This document shows positions 1 to 9,775 of a stretch of 64,000 nt of DNA, piece after piece. The DNA is from Paenibacillus sp. W2I17 (GTDB lineage Bacteria > Bacillota > Bacilli > Paenibacillales > Paenibacillaceae). The notes beneath the pieces are model-generated. The model worked only from the letters and a program-made list of their open reading frames with translations, was not told the origin of the DNA and made no database searches. Within the stretch, counting starts at the first letter, position 1, and the number at the start of each line of letters is the position of its first letter. Position numbers and translations under genes: made by a program. The stretch lies in the NCBI RefSeq assembly GCF_030815985.1, contig NZ_JAUSXM010000001.1, forward strand, positions 2,976,001 to 3,040,000, given 5' to 3'.

Positions 1-160
1 GAATTGTGACATGCGTACCCGCTCCCCTGAAGTTAATGAAAACAAAAGGCAAAACAGATTAGGGCGATAACGAGTCACCGCCCATCTCTGCGGAAATAAC
101 TTGCTGCCATGGATCAGGACAGCATGAAGCTCTCCCAACCATAGCAGCGCTTATGAAGCT

Positions 161-346
161 ATAAGTGCGTGTTCAAAAAGTCAGGTTTTCAGTACCGAGA
201 AGATGGGATGAAGCTAGAAATGGACTAGCGGAGCGTAGGAGAAAACTACGTGAGCAACGGACATTTCGGCTGAATCCCATATTCGACGCTGATGATGCCG
301 TGAGGCATCCTTCGTAATCAAAAGCAGACTTTTTGAACAACCTCTA
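161..346 (-). repeat. Terminal-inverted-repeat element, full-length copy (MITE-like)
   Basis: The segment is bounded by a perfect 12-bp inverted repeat, GTTCAAAAAGTC at 171-182 and GACTTTTTGAAC at 327-338, and contains no reading frame. Read on the minus strand it starts AGAGGTTGTTC and ends GAACACGCACTTAT. Two internally deleted copies with the same ends lie at 20212-20261 and 45323-45382. The element abuts the tkt stop codon, so in RNA its ends could pair and act as a 3' structure for tkt. I infer a non-autonomous dispersed repeat; I recall similar sequence in Paenibacillus genomes but cannot search. Confidence 0.7.
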
Positions 347-2389
347 TTACAGCAATGCTTTTACGCGGCTAACCACGTTGTCCACTGTAAAGCCATATTC
401 TTGGATAACACGGTCGCCAGGCGCGGATGCACCAAATGTGCTGATTCCGAGAATGTCACCTTGATCTCCAACATATTTCTCCCAGCCCATTGGATAAGCC
501 ATTTCAATTGCAAGACGAGCTTTAACATCCGGAAGAAGAACGGACTCTTTGTAAGCTTTGTCTTGTTTCTCGAACAGATCCCAGCTTGGCATGCTGATTA
601 CGCGAACTTGGATGCCTTGTTCAACAAGTGCTGCTTGAGCTTTAACAGCCAATTGCACTTCAGAACCTGTAGCGATGATTTGTGCTACCGCTTTGCCATC
701 TTTTGCATCAGAGACAACATAAGCACCACGTTTCACGTTCTCACGTGAACCTTCAACCGTACCTTCCAGGATCGGCAGGTTTTGACGAGTGAGTACGAGT
801 GCAACCGGATTGCTCTTGTTCTCAAGCGCGTAAGCCCAAGCAGCCGAAGTTTCATTACCGTCAGCCGGACGAATAACCGTCAGGTTAGGAATGATACGCA
901 GGGATGCCAATTGCTCGATTGGTTCGTGCGTAGGACCGTCTTCACCAACAGCGATACTGTCGTGAGTCAGAACATACGTTACAGGCAATCCCATCAGGGC
1001 AGCCAGACGAACAGCCGGACGCAGGTAATCGGTAAATACGAAGAACGTACCTCCGAATACTTTCACACCGCTGTGCAATGCCATACCGTTCATCGCTCCA
1101 GCCATACCGAATTCACGGATACCGAAGTAGATGTTACGGCCGGAGTAATCTTCAGGTGTGAAGTTCTCCAGGTTGTTCAAGTGAGTCATTGTGGAGCTTT
1201 CCAAGTCAGCAGATCCGCCTGTCAGTTGTGGCACGTTGTGTGCCAGACCATTCAGAGCGTTACCGGATGCTACACGAGTGGAAAGAGCTTTGTCTGTTGC
1301 TGCATATTTAGGAAGATCACGGTCCCAACCTTCTGGAAGGTCGCCGTTAATCGCTGTTTCGAATTGAGCTGCAAGCTCAGGGAAAGCTTTTTTGTACTCG
1401 GCAAATTTCTCGTCCCAGGCTTTGTTAGCAGAGATACCACGATCTTTCACTTGTGCAAAGTGATCGCGAACTTCAGCTGGTACGTGGAAGTTTTCTTCGT
1501 AAACCCATTTGTAATACTCTTTAGTCAATTTGGCTTCGTCTGCACCCAGTGGAGATCCGTGAGTACCGCCGTGGCCGCCTTTACCTTGTTTGTTCGGGCT
1601 ACCATAACCGATAACCGTTTTAACTTCGATCAGTGTAGGACGCAGTGTATCTGCTTGACCTTCCTGAATTGCTTTTTCGATTGCAGGCAGATCGTTACCA
1701 TCTTCAACGCGCAGCACTTGCCAGCCATAAGCTTCAAAACGCTTCGCGATGCTTTCGGAAGAAGACAGATCCAATTTACCATCCAACGTGATGTCATTGG
1801 AGTCGAACAACATGATCAGTTTGCCCAAGTGCAAACGTCCAGCCAGGGAAGCTGATTCATGAGATACGCCTTCCATCAAGTCACCATCACCACAGATTGC
1901 GTAAGTGTAGTGGTCAACTACGTTGAATTTGTCTTTATTGTATGTTGCGCCCAGTTGAGCTTCAGCCATCGCCATACCTACAGCCATTGCAATACCTTGA
2001 CCCAGTGGGCCGGTTGTTGCATCAACACCTGCAGTATGCCCGAATTCCGGGTGACCCGGTGTTTTGCTTCCCCATTGACGGAACTGTTTCAGTTCTTCCA
2101 TTGGAAGATCATATCCGCTCAGGTGGAGCAAGCTGTACAACAACATGGAGCCATGTCCTGCAGACAGGACAAAACGGTCCCGGTTAACCCAAGTTGGGTG
2201 GTCCGGGTTATGAGTCATCGTTTTTGCAAAAAGTTGGTACCCCATTGGAGCGGAGCCCATAGGCATACCCGGATGTCCGGAATTTGCCTTCTCAATTGCA
2301 TCAATCGCCAAAGTACGTACGGTAGTAATCGACAGGTTGTCGATTGTAGTGTTCTCGTCCTTTTGAATCGCTTCGTTCTTGTCAGTCAT
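347..2389 (-). CDS. tkt: Transketolase
   Basis: This thiamine-diphosphate enzyme of the non-oxidative pentose phosphate pathway moves two-carbon units between sugar phosphates in the cytoplasm. The 680-residue protein is close to the usual 660-670. The N-terminal ThDP module has the HPG motif at 39-41 and the GDGDLMEG cofactor loop at 167-174. The central pyrimidine-binding module contains GIREFGM and the C-terminal transketolase domain ends the protein. The ATG at 2389 has an AGGAGGA ribosome site 6-7 bases upstream. The gene appears monocistronic, preceded by a 430-bp leader region and followed directly by an inverted-repeat element at its stop codon. Confidence 0.97.
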   Translation of the reverse strand: MTDKNEAIQKDENTTIDNLSITTVRTLAIDAIEKANSGHPGMPMGSAPMGYQLFAKTMTHNPDHPTWVNRDRFVLSAGHGSMLLYSLLHLSGYDLPMEELKQFRQWGSKTPGHPEFGHTAGVDATTGPLGQGIAMAVGMAMAEAQLGATYNKDKFNVVDHYTYAICGDGDLMEGVSHESASLAGRLHLGKLIMLFDSNDITLDGKLDLSSSESIAKRFEAYGWQVLRVEDGNDLPAIEKAIQEGQADTLRPTLIEVKTVIGYGSPNKQGKGGHGGTHGSPLGADEAKLTKEYYKWVYEENFHVPAEVRDHFAQVKDRGISANKAWDEKFAEYKKAFPELAAQFETAINGDLPEGWDRDLPKYAATDKALSTRVASGNALNGLAHNVPQLTGGSADLESSTMTHLNNLENFTPEDYSGRNIYFGIREFGMAGAMNGMALHSGVKVFGGTFFVFTDYLRPAVRLAALMGLPVTYVLTHDSIAVGEDGPTHEPIEQLASLRIIPNLTVIRPADGNETSAAWAYALENKSNPVALVLTRQNLPILEGTVEGSRENVKRGAYVVSDAKDGKAVAQIIATGSEVQLAVKAQAALVEQGIQVRVISMPSWDLFEKQDKAYKESVLLPDVKARLAIEMAYPMGWEKYVGDQGDILGISTFGASAPGDRVIQEYGFTVDNVVSRVKALL

Positions 2390-2823
2390 GGTTTGTCCTC
2401 CTCATGTCTTTAGATAAGTCGGGTGCGCAAGCGAATCCCTCTCATCATACAAGCAAACCGAATTTCACAATAAGTGAATCCGCTTGAGTGTTTCATTTTG
2501 ACTTATTCACTTTTGTATTGTATCACTTGGCGTGAAGCTTTTCCATAACCTTCTTTTAGAAGTTCGTGAAAAATCGGTTGTTTGTGATGAATATTCCTTG
2601 GCTTATCAAGCAAAAATCGTACTGTACAAGGTACTAAATTCCAAAAGCAGACTTAAGGAGCCTCGCAAATCCATCGCATGAAGTATAACCTTTAACCTGA
2701 AAACCATGCATTTTTTAGATATTCATCCTCAATTCACATATAATGTTCCTTAATATGGATTCGAAAATCGGACTGTGGTTTACTTTTCAGATGTACACGC
2801 ATCAATCATAGGAGGTCGAGATC
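2390..2823. promoter_or_regulatory. Intergenic region between divergent tkt and a membrane-protein gene
   Basis: No credible gene lies in these 434 bases. An 8-bp dyad, AAGTGAAT at about 2472-2479 and ATTCACTT at about 2505-2512, lies about 85-125 bp upstream of the tkt start and could be an operator. A TACAAT on the minus strand near 2520 is a possible -10 but has no good -35 partner. The region must hold the promoters of both divergent genes; I cannot place them firmly. Confidence 0.3.
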
Positions 2824-3303
2824 ATGCCAGATCCTGCTGCTCACCCATCAACATCGGTAAAACACTCATTACCCTGGATATCTGGTATTTTAACGGGGAT
2901 TCTCTCCGGAGTTGTCCTAGGATTTTTCCTCAAAATGATTCAGGCCAGCACAGGTGAACAAGTATATACCCTGCTGCTGAATATTGATTTTGTGCCTGGT
3001 CTTCCACCAACCTTACCCGAAATCATTGAATTTTCTCTGCATCTTGTTGTGTCCGTTGTGATCGGCATCCTCTATGTGTGGTGGGTACGACGCACAGAGC
3101 GTCCCATGTTCAAAGGAATATTGCTTGGTGCCGCCTCGTCCCTGCTCTACATTCCACTCTCTCAATTGTCATCACGTGTGCCAGACCTGTACGATCTGTC
3201 CGCCATCCTCTACTGGATTGTAGGACATCTGCTATTCGGTATAGTGCTTGGCTTGTGCGGAAAGTATATCAACACAACAAAAAAAGCGACTCCCGTTTCG
3301 TAA
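2824..3303 (+). CDS. Small integral membrane protein, function unknown
   Basis: The 159-residue protein has about four hydrophobic segments (roughly residues 18-38, 68-88, 97-117 and 128-148) and little soluble sequence, so it should sit in the cytoplasmic membrane. It resembles small conserved membrane proteins of Bacilli (YqhR-like in length and layout), but I do not recognise it with certainty and assign no function. The start ATG follows an AGGAGG ribosome site at about 2810. The TAA stop lies inside the loop of the downstream terminator, so the gene ends tightly against convergent purU. Confidence 0.75.
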   Translation: MPDPAAHPSTSVKHSLPWISGILTGILSGVVLGFFLKMIQASTGEQVYTLLLNIDFVPGLPPTLPEIIEFSLHLVVSVVIGILYVWWVRRTERPMFKGILLGAASSLLYIPLSQLSSRVPDLYDLSAILYWIVGHLLFGIVLGLCGKYINTTKKATPVS

Positions 3304-3325
3304 ACGAATTAGGGTCGCCTTTTTG
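3281..3325. terminator. Bidirectional intrinsic terminator
   Basis: A stem pairing GCGAC near 3286 with GTCGC near 3314 is flanked by an A-run on the left and a T-run on the right, so it can terminate both the plus-strand membrane-protein gene and the minus-strand purU operon. The upstream gene's stop codon is in the loop. Confidence 0.8.
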
Positions 3326-3377
3326 TTAGTCTATTACGTGGTTCCGAATCAACCTTGCACAGTATTGAAGCGTGAGC

Positions 3378-4271
3378 TTAAAATACGACGGTTTTATTTT
3401 CGTGAACAAGAACACGGTCTTCGACATGCCATTTCACGGCACGTGCGAGCACAACACGCTCAATGGTACGTCCAATACGCTTCAGCTCGGTTACATCGTC
3501 CCCGTGGCTTACACGCTGCACGTCCTGTTCAATAATTGGTCCGCCATCCAGTTCTTCCGTAACATAGTGCGCTGTCGCACCGATAATTTTGACACCGCGG
3601 TTGTACGCCTGCGCATACGGTTTACCACCCACAAAGGCTGGCAGGAACGAATGGTGAATATTAATGATTCGATTGCGGTAATGCTCAATGAACATCGGAG
3701 AGATAATCTGCATGTAACGAGCCAAAATGATCACATCCACATCATTGCCAATGACGTCCAGTTGGCGCTGTTCCGCTTCTTTCTTCGTATCTGCCGTAAC
3801 CGGAATATGATGATATGGAATGCCAAATGATTCTACATAGTCCTTCATGTCCAGATGGTTGCTGACCACAAGAGCAATATCAGCATCCAGATCGCCAGCC
3901 TGCCATTGCCACAACAATTCAACCAGACAGTGATCTTCTTTGGATACAAATATAGCCAGTTTCTTCTTGCGGCTAACCGCAGATAACGTCCATTCCATTT
4001 GGAAACGACTTGCCACTTCTGCAAAATCAGCTTCCAGTTTCGGCAAATTGACCAACAATTGCGGAAGATCAAACTCAATTCTCATAAAGAACATGCCGCC
4101 AGCAGGGTCCATTGTGTACTGGTCCGACTGAACAATGTTTGCACCATGCTGGTGCAGGAAATGAGATACGGCAGCTACAATTCCTGGACCATCCGGACAG
4201 GAAATAAGCATGCGCGCACGATCGGCGCGGTTTTTAGAATCAGGGCGTACTTGTTTAGCGTGGATCTCCAT
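3378..4271 (-). CDS. purU: Formyltetrahydrofolate deformylase
   Basis: PurU hydrolyses 10-formyl-THF to formate and THF, balancing one-carbon pools and feeding purine synthesis. The 297-residue protein has an N-terminal ACT domain (about 20-95) and a formyltransferase-type catalytic domain (about 105-290). The catalytic triad of the family is visible: Asn204 and His206 in NIHHSFLP, and Asp242 in ELDGGPII. The ATG at 4271 follows an AAGGAGG site. It lies 42 bp downstream of nfo on the same strand, suggesting a two-gene operon. Confidence 0.95.
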   Translation of the reverse strand: MEIHAKQVRPDSKNRADRARMLISCPDGPGIVAAVSHFLHQHGANIVQSDQYTMDPAGGMFFMRIEFDLPQLLVNLPKLEADFAEVASRFQMEWTLSAVSRKKKLAIFVSKEDHCLVELLWQWQAGDLDADIALVVSNHLDMKDYVESFGIPYHHIPVTADTKKEAEQRQLDVIGNDVDVIILARYMQIISPMFIEHYRNRIINIHHSFLPAFVGGKPYAQAYNRGVKIIGATAHYVTEELDGGPIIEQDVQRVSHGDDVTELKRIGRTIERVVLARAVKWHVEDRVLVHENKTVVF

Positions 4272-4313
4272 CGGGTTATTCTTCCTCCTTCAATTAAGCC
4301 ATGACCTGCGGGA

Positions 4314-5420
4314 TTAACCCGCAAGCCATGCAATCAAGCGATGATTCAGTTGTTCTTCATTCAAATGTGGGAACAAAGCAGCTTCAGTCACCATGTCATA
4401 GAGGCGTTCCAGCGGTTCGCGCGGATCTGCCTTTTTGGCTTTGGCATCATTCTTGAGCAACGTCCACACATCCAGAATATACGAACGAGACTCAATCTCT
4501 TTACCTTTGAAAAAGTGTTGCAACTGTTCTACTTCTGTCAGGAAATCCTGGCCGAATCGACCGGCAACATCCCCACGAAGCAGGGCAATCTCCACCTCAT
4601 ACATTGGACGCTGTGTTTTGGCCTCTTTACCAATCCAAGGTGTCTCTAGAATAAATGGACGTCCTTGAAGCTTCTCATGGTTGACGATGCGGTTAATCGC
4701 TTCAAACCCGATCCAGCCAGAGCCAATTGGTGTATGACGGTCCTTGTGCGCACCCACAGCATTCTTACTATCATTAATATGCATTACGGCAATGCGGTCA
4801 AGTCCTACCGTACGATCAAATTGTTCCAGTACACCGTCAAAATCATTAACGATATCATATCCGGCATCATGAATGTGACATGTATCCATACACACAGTCA
4901 GGCGCTCGTTATATGTTACTTTCTCGATAATCTGAGCGATCTCTTCGAAACTGCGACCCATCTCCGTACCTTTGCCAGCCATGGTCTCCAGAGCGATGTT
5001 CACATCCGTGTCTTTCACACCCTCCAGCACTTCATTCAATCCTTCTGCGATCCTTCCGATCCCATAGTGGGCATCTTTGTCTGTAAATGCGCCGGGATGT
5101 AATACGATGTTCTTCACACCAATAGCATGTGTCCGACGAATCTCTTCCTGAAGGAAATCTACAGCCAGTCTAAACGTATTATCTTTGTATGAGCCAAGAT
5201 TAACAATGTACGGTGCATGGACAACGATATCTTCCATTCCACCCTCTTGCATGGCAACCTTGCCTTCTTCAATATACATGGACTCAATTGGCTTGCGACG
5301 TGTATTCTGTGGTGCACCCGTATATATCATAAACGAACTGGAACCGTACGAGGACGCTTCCTTCGTTGCACTCAATAATCCCTTGTCCGAAAAGGACACG
5401 TGGGAGCCGATTTTCAGCAT
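4314..5420 (-). CDS. nfo: Endonuclease IV with C-terminal extension
   Basis: This type IV AP endonuclease cleaves abasic sites in base-excision repair. It is a TIM-barrel enzyme with three metal ions. All nine family metal ligands can be placed: His68, His108, Glu145, Asp179, His182, His214, Asp227, His229 and Glu259. The protein is 368 residues where the family norm is about 280-300; the extra 80 or so residues at the C-terminus are charged and helical-looking, with no recognised domain. Start ATG with an AAGGGGG site. It appears to be the first gene of an nfo-purU unit. Confidence 0.93.
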   Translation of the reverse strand: MLKIGSHVSFSDKGLLSATKEASSYGSSSFMIYTGAPQNTRRKPIESMYIEEGKVAMQEGGMEDIVVHAPYIVNLGSYKDNTFRLAVDFLQEEIRRTHAIGVKNIVLHPGAFTDKDAHYGIGRIAEGLNEVLEGVKDTDVNIALETMAGKGTEMGRSFEEIAQIIEKVTYNERLTVCMDTCHIHDAGYDIVNDFDGVLEQFDRTVGLDRIAVMHINDSKNAVGAHKDRHTPIGSGWIGFEAINRIVNHEKLQGRPFILETPWIGKEAKTQRPMYEVEIALLRGDVAGRFGQDFLTEVEQLQHFFKGKEIESRSYILDVWTLLKNDAKAKKADPREPLERLYDMVTEAALFPHLNEEQLNHRLIAWLAG

Positions 5421-5590
5421 TATTGATCCCCCTTATTCTGAATTATCCCTTATTCTAACGCGATTATCGAAATAAATCTAGAAATGCGCTATAATTCGGG
5501 ATAGAGGCTATTTTTGACAGCTAATATGTGGAACATGGGTAGGCGGAATCCGTCTTTCCGTGAAAATCAATGAACCGAGGTGACTCCGCA

Positions 5591-6058
5591 ATGATTTTCG
5601 ACTCCTACGCGATAATACTGACCAGCTATTCCCCCAGCAATTGGTTTATGAATACGATCGCATTCTGGACTTTTTTATTGCTAGGCAGCATGTGTGTCGG
5701 TGGATTTTTCATGATGCGCAAGTTTTTGAAAGTGCTACCAAAAGCAGACGGAAAGTCCAAACTGGATTGGCAGAATTATTGGGTTGAAGCCAGCCGTCAC
5801 TTATGGACAGATGAAGCCAAAGCTTTTTTGGATCAACTAGTGGAGCCTGTGCCCGGGCCATTTCGTGACATCGCCAAACATTCCATTGCTGCAGAAATCG
5901 GTAAGATTGCAGTTGAAGACAATGCCACGGAAGTATCGAGAGATCATTGCATCAAAGGATACATTATTGCCACACCGAAGCGGGATAATAAGTTTTTGGT
6001 AAAATTTTTGGAGAAAAACAAAATCGATTATTCCCCTTATCAACATTTGATTAAATAA
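5591..6058 (+). CDS. DUF2621 family membrane protein (YneK-like)
   Basis: A 155-residue protein with a single strong transmembrane segment near the N-terminus (about 20-43) and a soluble remainder with a conserved-looking WxEAxRxLWTDEAKAFLD segment. It matches the DUF2621 family, whose B. subtilis member is YneK; no function is established. I place the start at ATG 5591 rather than the upstream ATG at 5570, because GAGGTG at 5577-5582 is correctly spaced for 5591. The gene is divergent from nfo across about 170 bp. Confidence 0.8.
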   Translation: MIFDSYAIILTSYSPSNWFMNTIAFWTFLLLGSMCVGGFFMMRKFLKVLPKADGKSKLDWQNYWVEASRHLWTDEAKAFLDQLVEPVPGPFRDIAKHSIAAEIGKIAVEDNATEVSRDHCIKGYIIATPKRDNKFLVKFLEKNKIDYSPYQHLIK

Positions 6059-6217
6059 AATAAAAGATGAGTTAAGTGGCATATAGATTTGGTTAATTAG
6101 ATACAGATATGCTCCGTCAGGTAAGTTGTTCCCAACAGGCATTGCTTACCGTACGGGGCTGTTTGTCGATCCAACGGTATGTATCAGCGCAGTGAAAATA
6201 CAGAGAGGATGTTTGAT

Positions 6218-7129
6218 ATGAAAATTGCCATTTGTGGAGGTACCGGATTTGTGGGAGGAGCACTTGTAGATTACTGGCTGCAAGCCGGGCACCATGTGAA
6301 AGTTATTACACGCAAACTGCCTGACTTGCATAATCCAAGTAAAAATCTTACATATATATCGTGGGAACAAGTCGAAGAACAACCTCACTTGCTGGAAGGT
6401 ATGGACGCTCTCGTTAACCTTGCCGGAGAAACGCTGAATCAACGTTGGACAACCAAGGCGAAGCTGGAGATTGTTGAATCCAGAGTCACGACAGTAGCGC
6501 GGGTAGCCCGATTGGTAGAATCCCTGGAACAAAAGCCGGAAGTGGTCGTTCAGGCTTCTGCCATGGCCATCTATGGAACCTCTCCTAACGAAACCTTTGA
6601 CGAGAGCAGTCCGCAAAAATCAATGAATTTCCCCTCCCGGGTCTCGGAACAATGGGAAGTTGCTGCAGATGCTATCAAAAATGTAAGACTCGTTAAAATC
6701 CGGGTGAGTCTGGTGCTTGGACATAAAAGAGGTGCTTTTCCATTGATGAAACTTCCTTATATGCTGGGTGTTGGTGGCAAGATCGGCAGTGGCAAGCAAT
6801 GGACCAGCTGGATTCACATTATGGATATCGTAAGACTCATTGATTTTAGCATTCAAAATAAACAAGTGTCAGGTCCGGTCAATGCTTCCTCACCAAATCC
6901 TGTTACCAATGATGAATTCGGTCGTACGGTCGGTAAAGTGTATCATCGCCCTCACTGGTTCCCCGTACCCAGCTTCCTGATTAAAACCTTGGTTGGAGAA
7001 CTATCCGTTGTCGTGCTTCAAGGGCAGAGAGTCATTCCGCAAAAAGCTCTCGACCACGGGTTCCAGTTCACCTTCCCAACCTTAACCCAGGCACTGGAAG
7101 ATCTGAAGCACCGCGGCTTATCTGACTGA
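6218..7129 (+). CDS. TIGR01777-family NAD(P)-binding epimerase-like protein
   Basis: This extended short-chain dehydrogenase/epimerase-like protein (about 303 residues) has an N-terminal Rossmann fold with GGTGFVGG and a C-terminal DUF1731 segment (about residues 250-298, LVGELS...GQRVIPQKAL). Homologues are widespread (YfhF in B. subtilis) but the substrate is unknown. ATG 6218 is chosen because GAGAGG lies 9 bases upstream and the protein then begins directly with the first beta strand; the upstream in-frame ATGs have no ribosome site. It converges on the FHA gene with only 12 bp between stops. Confidence 0.88.
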   Translation: MKIAICGGTGFVGGALVDYWLQAGHHVKVITRKLPDLHNPSKNLTYISWEQVEEQPHLLEGMDALVNLAGETLNQRWTTKAKLEIVESRVTTVARVARLVESLEQKPEVVVQASAMAIYGTSPNETFDESSPQKSMNFPSRVSEQWEVAADAIKNVRLVKIRVSLVLGHKRGAFPLMKLPYMLGVGGKIGSGKQWTSWIHIMDIVRLIDFSIQNKQVSGPVNASSPNPVTNDEFGRTVGKVYHRPHWFPVPSFLIKTLVGELSVVVLQGQRVIPQKALDHGFQFTFPTLTQALEDLKHRGLSD

Positions 7130-7141
7130 TTGAACTATGTC

Positions 7142-8911
7142 TTATCCAACCGACCGATAAGTGTAGACTGATTCCGCAAGTGTAAATGTGTCTCCATCCG
7201 CCAATGGATACTCCTTATACGGAGCAAGAATATTGCCCTGAAGAATGGTGCCATTGACGGAACCCAGATCCTTAATCACATAGCCCGATTTGTTCCGGCT
7301 CAATTCCACATGAGCACGGGACACGCCGGTCGCTGTGTCCACCCACTGAACCATGTCTGCTGATCTTCCGATGACAAAAGATGCTCCTTGCACATCCATC
7401 CGTTCATGTTGGTCACCGGTGCCGGATCTTCGTTCAAGATAATAAGACGCCATCACCGGGCCTGCTGTAACATTACATCCACTCAGATTCTGCAAATTCA
7501 CGGTTGCCTCCGCAACTGCATCCTGTCGAATTAGCTCTGAAGTTGAAGCTACCGTTTCCACATGGCGCTGAACGAACGGTGGTTCGGAGTGTTCAGGTGT
7601 CATGTGCAAATTTTGAAAGCGGGAATGCTCGCTACCACCTTCTGAGGCGGATGCGACCGTTTGGTTTATGCGTTCCTCTTTCCTATCAGCTGTATTCCAG
7701 CGCCAACTTTCCTGAAATTGTTCCTCATCCTCTTCCGTTTGCTTGCCTTTGTTCTTACCTAAATTGAATGAAAAAGACCGCTTATTCTCTGAGTCATTAT
7801 GAGGACTTCCCTTGCGCTTCCACGTCCATCCTGCTACACCAAGCAAACCAAGGCTTAGTACCATGCACAGGATCATCTGCGTCTGTCCCGGTTGCTCCAT
7901 GTAAATAAATCTCCATACCAATGCCATGGCAACCATGCAGCCCAATATGATATAGGTTACTTTGGAAGATCCCGACTTTTCCTCCACTTCCATATCAACA
8001 CGCTCTAGCGAATCATACGGGTTACTTCCTCTCTTATCCATACCGTTTGAACTCTCCAATGGAAATTGCTCAGGTGAGCGCCTGCCTGGAAAGGTTCGAG
8101 ATCTCACCAGAATGTCTTCAACCTCAGATTCACTCTTATTGTGCAGCTGACGGAAATTTAGTTGCGGCCCCACACCAGCATTTTGAACGGGAGGACCGGG
8201 TTGATATGGCCGAGAAGTACCAGTGGCTAGCCTGCTATCTCGCTCAGAAATCAACGAATGAAGATCACCTCTTGAATCATTGGGTGTTTCCGAAGTTCTG
8301 GACGAGAGAAATGCTGCGCCTCCTCCATTCTCTTGCTCGTCAGCGTATAATTCCAAAAGAAGCTCTCGCAACTGTCTGATATCCCAGCGTTCGTTGTCAC
8401 ATAACTGCAGAACACGCTGAATGCCTTCTCCCTGCAGTTCCTGTACATGTGCCATCAGCCTGATCACCAGCTCACGGAATTGCTGAGGTATTGGATCAAC
8501 TTCAACCTTATCCATGATTGGTACATATACCATCCCAAGCTCACCCTGTTCGAATGAACCATTGATGAACAAGTACTCTTCCTGGATCAATAATTTACGA
8601 GGCTCCAGCATATATTGCCGGCATTCCGTGAAGGCATCAGCTAGTTGGAACAACAAACCGTACAGAACACGCAATTTGATTTTGCTTGACTTTAACATCT
8701 GGGATAACATCTTGTACCCTGATATGTCGTACTGCAAAGTTACATTTCGATCGACTTCCCGAATATGAACAGGAAGAAGTCGCGGAATCTGATTGGACGC
8801 CAACATCCCCATCTGTACCCGGCTCAATTCCTCCATTCGTAACCCGTCCTCTTTCTCCAAAACCATGAACGCTCCGCCGTTACGAATAAAATCTCTCGTT
8901 AATCCATACAT
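7142..8911 (-). CDS. DUF6382/FHA-domain membrane protein of the Tad locus
   Basis: The 589-residue protein has an N-terminal domain (about 1-190) of the DUF6382 type, a low-complexity linker, two adjacent transmembrane segments (about 327-365) and a C-terminal FHA domain (about 500-588). The FHA phosphothreonine-binding core is visible as GRS, SRAHVEL and GSVNGT. FHA domains bind phosphothreonine, so the protein probably couples a Ser/Thr kinase signal to the neighbouring pilus machinery; that role is inference from position. It lies downstream of the prepilin peptidase on the same strand, separated by 337 bp of repeat-like DNA, so it may have its own promoter. Confidence 0.85.
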   Translation of the reverse strand: MYGLTRDFIRNGGAFMVLEKEDGLRMEELSRVQMGMLASNQIPRLLPVHIREVDRNVTLQYDISGYKMLSQMLKSSKIKLRVLYGLLFQLADAFTECRQYMLEPRKLLIQEEYLFINGSFEQGELGMVYVPIMDKVEVDPIPQQFRELVIRLMAHVQELQGEGIQRVLQLCDNERWDIRQLRELLLELYADEQENGGGAAFLSSRTSETPNDSRGDLHSLISERDSRLATGTSRPYQPGPPVQNAGVGPQLNFRQLHNKSESEVEDILVRSRTFPGRRSPEQFPLESSNGMDKRGSNPYDSLERVDMEVEEKSGSSKVTYIILGCMVAMALVWRFIYMEQPGQTQMILCMVLSLGLLGVAGWTWKRKGSPHNDSENKRSFSFNLGKNKGKQTEEDEEQFQESWRWNTADRKEERINQTVASASEGGSEHSRFQNLHMTPEHSEPPFVQRHVETVASTSELIRQDAVAEATVNLQNLSGCNVTAGPVMASYYLERRSGTGDQHERMDVQGASFVIGRSADMVQWVDTATGVSRAHVELSRNKSGYVIKDLGSVNGTILQGNILAPYKEYPLADGDTFTLAESVYTYRSVG

Positions 8912-9248
8912 GCCAATCCTCTCTTTCCATTGTTATATAGGATCAACTAAAGAAAGTTACACTGGGTACTTCGATGACAGAACAACCTTCCGATCGCTGT
9001 TATCCCCAGATTTCTTGATTCCCTTTGTAAAGGGGAAAATCCGGGGATAAAGGCAAAGCATATGCTTCCGATGCAGCTTTCTTTCAGAAAGCTTTTAGCT
9101 CCGCTTCTTCAGGTTTTTTCCGTCCTCTCCGTTCTCGTGTAAAAAGTTTAGTTGATATAAGTTGAGTTACAATACACCACACTCTTCCACTCCAATCGCA
9201 GTGCTATCTTCGATCACTGTTATCCTAACGTTTTCCAGATTCCTGATA
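8912..9248. repeat. Intergenic repeat-like segment with a strong hairpin
   Basis: No gene is visible. A long interrupted stem-loop spans 9001-9049 (TATCCCC and TTCCC pairing with GGGGAA and GGGGATA). A second hairpin, CTTTCTTTCAGAAAG, lies at about 9078-9092. A 15-bp direct repeat with one mismatch (CGATCRCTGTTATCC) occurs at 8991-9005 and 9211-9225. The composition looks like a dispersed intergenic repeat rather than a unique regulatory region, but it must contain any promoter of the FHA gene; a TATAAC on the minus strand near 8934 is a weak -10 candidate. Confidence 0.45.
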
Positions 9249-9767
9249 TCAAGGGAAAAGTCCTGAGACAAGGACCGTGATAAACCCGGGCAATACCGCC
9301 AGCATAAACGGAAACTTCAATGTCTTCTCTTTGTTCACCAGCTTGAGCGAACCAAGAATGAAGAACCCGGCAAGATTGCCTGCCATGCCCCGAATCCGTT
9401 TCGCTGAGTCCTTGCGGAATAGAAGTATCACTAAACCAATGGCTCCCGCATACAAAACGGAGTAAATAATGACATGAATGCCAAAAGCAAGTCCCGTCCA
9501 TGCGCCAATCCCACCAAACAATTTCACATCTCCTGCCCCTACGGCTCCAATCGCATACATCAGAAACAAAATGCCAAAACCTGCTGCAAATCCAGCGGCT
9601 GAGAACAAGAAACCATCCCAACCTCCCCATATGATGTGGGCCAATACGCCTGCAACAGTCACGGGTAAAGTCAATCGATTTGGAATTTTCATTGAACGAA
9701 TATCTGTAATAAAAGCTGCAATGACGTATATGCCACAGGCAATATAAAACCACTCCACCTCCATCAT
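9249..9767 (-). CDS. A24-family prepilin peptidase (TadV/CpaA-like)
   Basis: This aspartic membrane peptidase cleaves the leader of Flp-type prepilins. The 172-residue protein is almost all hydrophobic, with about six membrane segments. The two catalytic aspartates of the family are visible: one in TDIRSMKIPN (about residue 22) and one in the GAGD motif (about residue 79). It is short, as in CpaA/TadV, without the methylase domain of PilD. It begins 8 bp after the TadE-like gene. The substrate is presumably the Flp pilin at 13704-13892. Confidence 0.92.
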   Translation of the reverse strand: MMEVEWFYIACGIYVIAAFITDIRSMKIPNRLTLPVTVAGVLAHIIWGGWDGFLFSAAGFAAGFGILFLMYAIGAVGAGDVKLFGGIGAWTGLAFGIHVIIYSVLYAGAIGLVILLFRKDSAKRIRGMAGNLAGFFILGSLKLVNKEKTLKFPFMLAVLPGFITVLVSGLFP

Positions 9768-9775
9768 CCCCTTCC

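Noticed and set aside
782..1855. 357-codon open frame antisense to tkt
   Set aside because: It is entirely inside tkt on the other strand, has no ribosome site, and reads as low-complexity Cys/Phe-rich sequence typical of antisense shadows.
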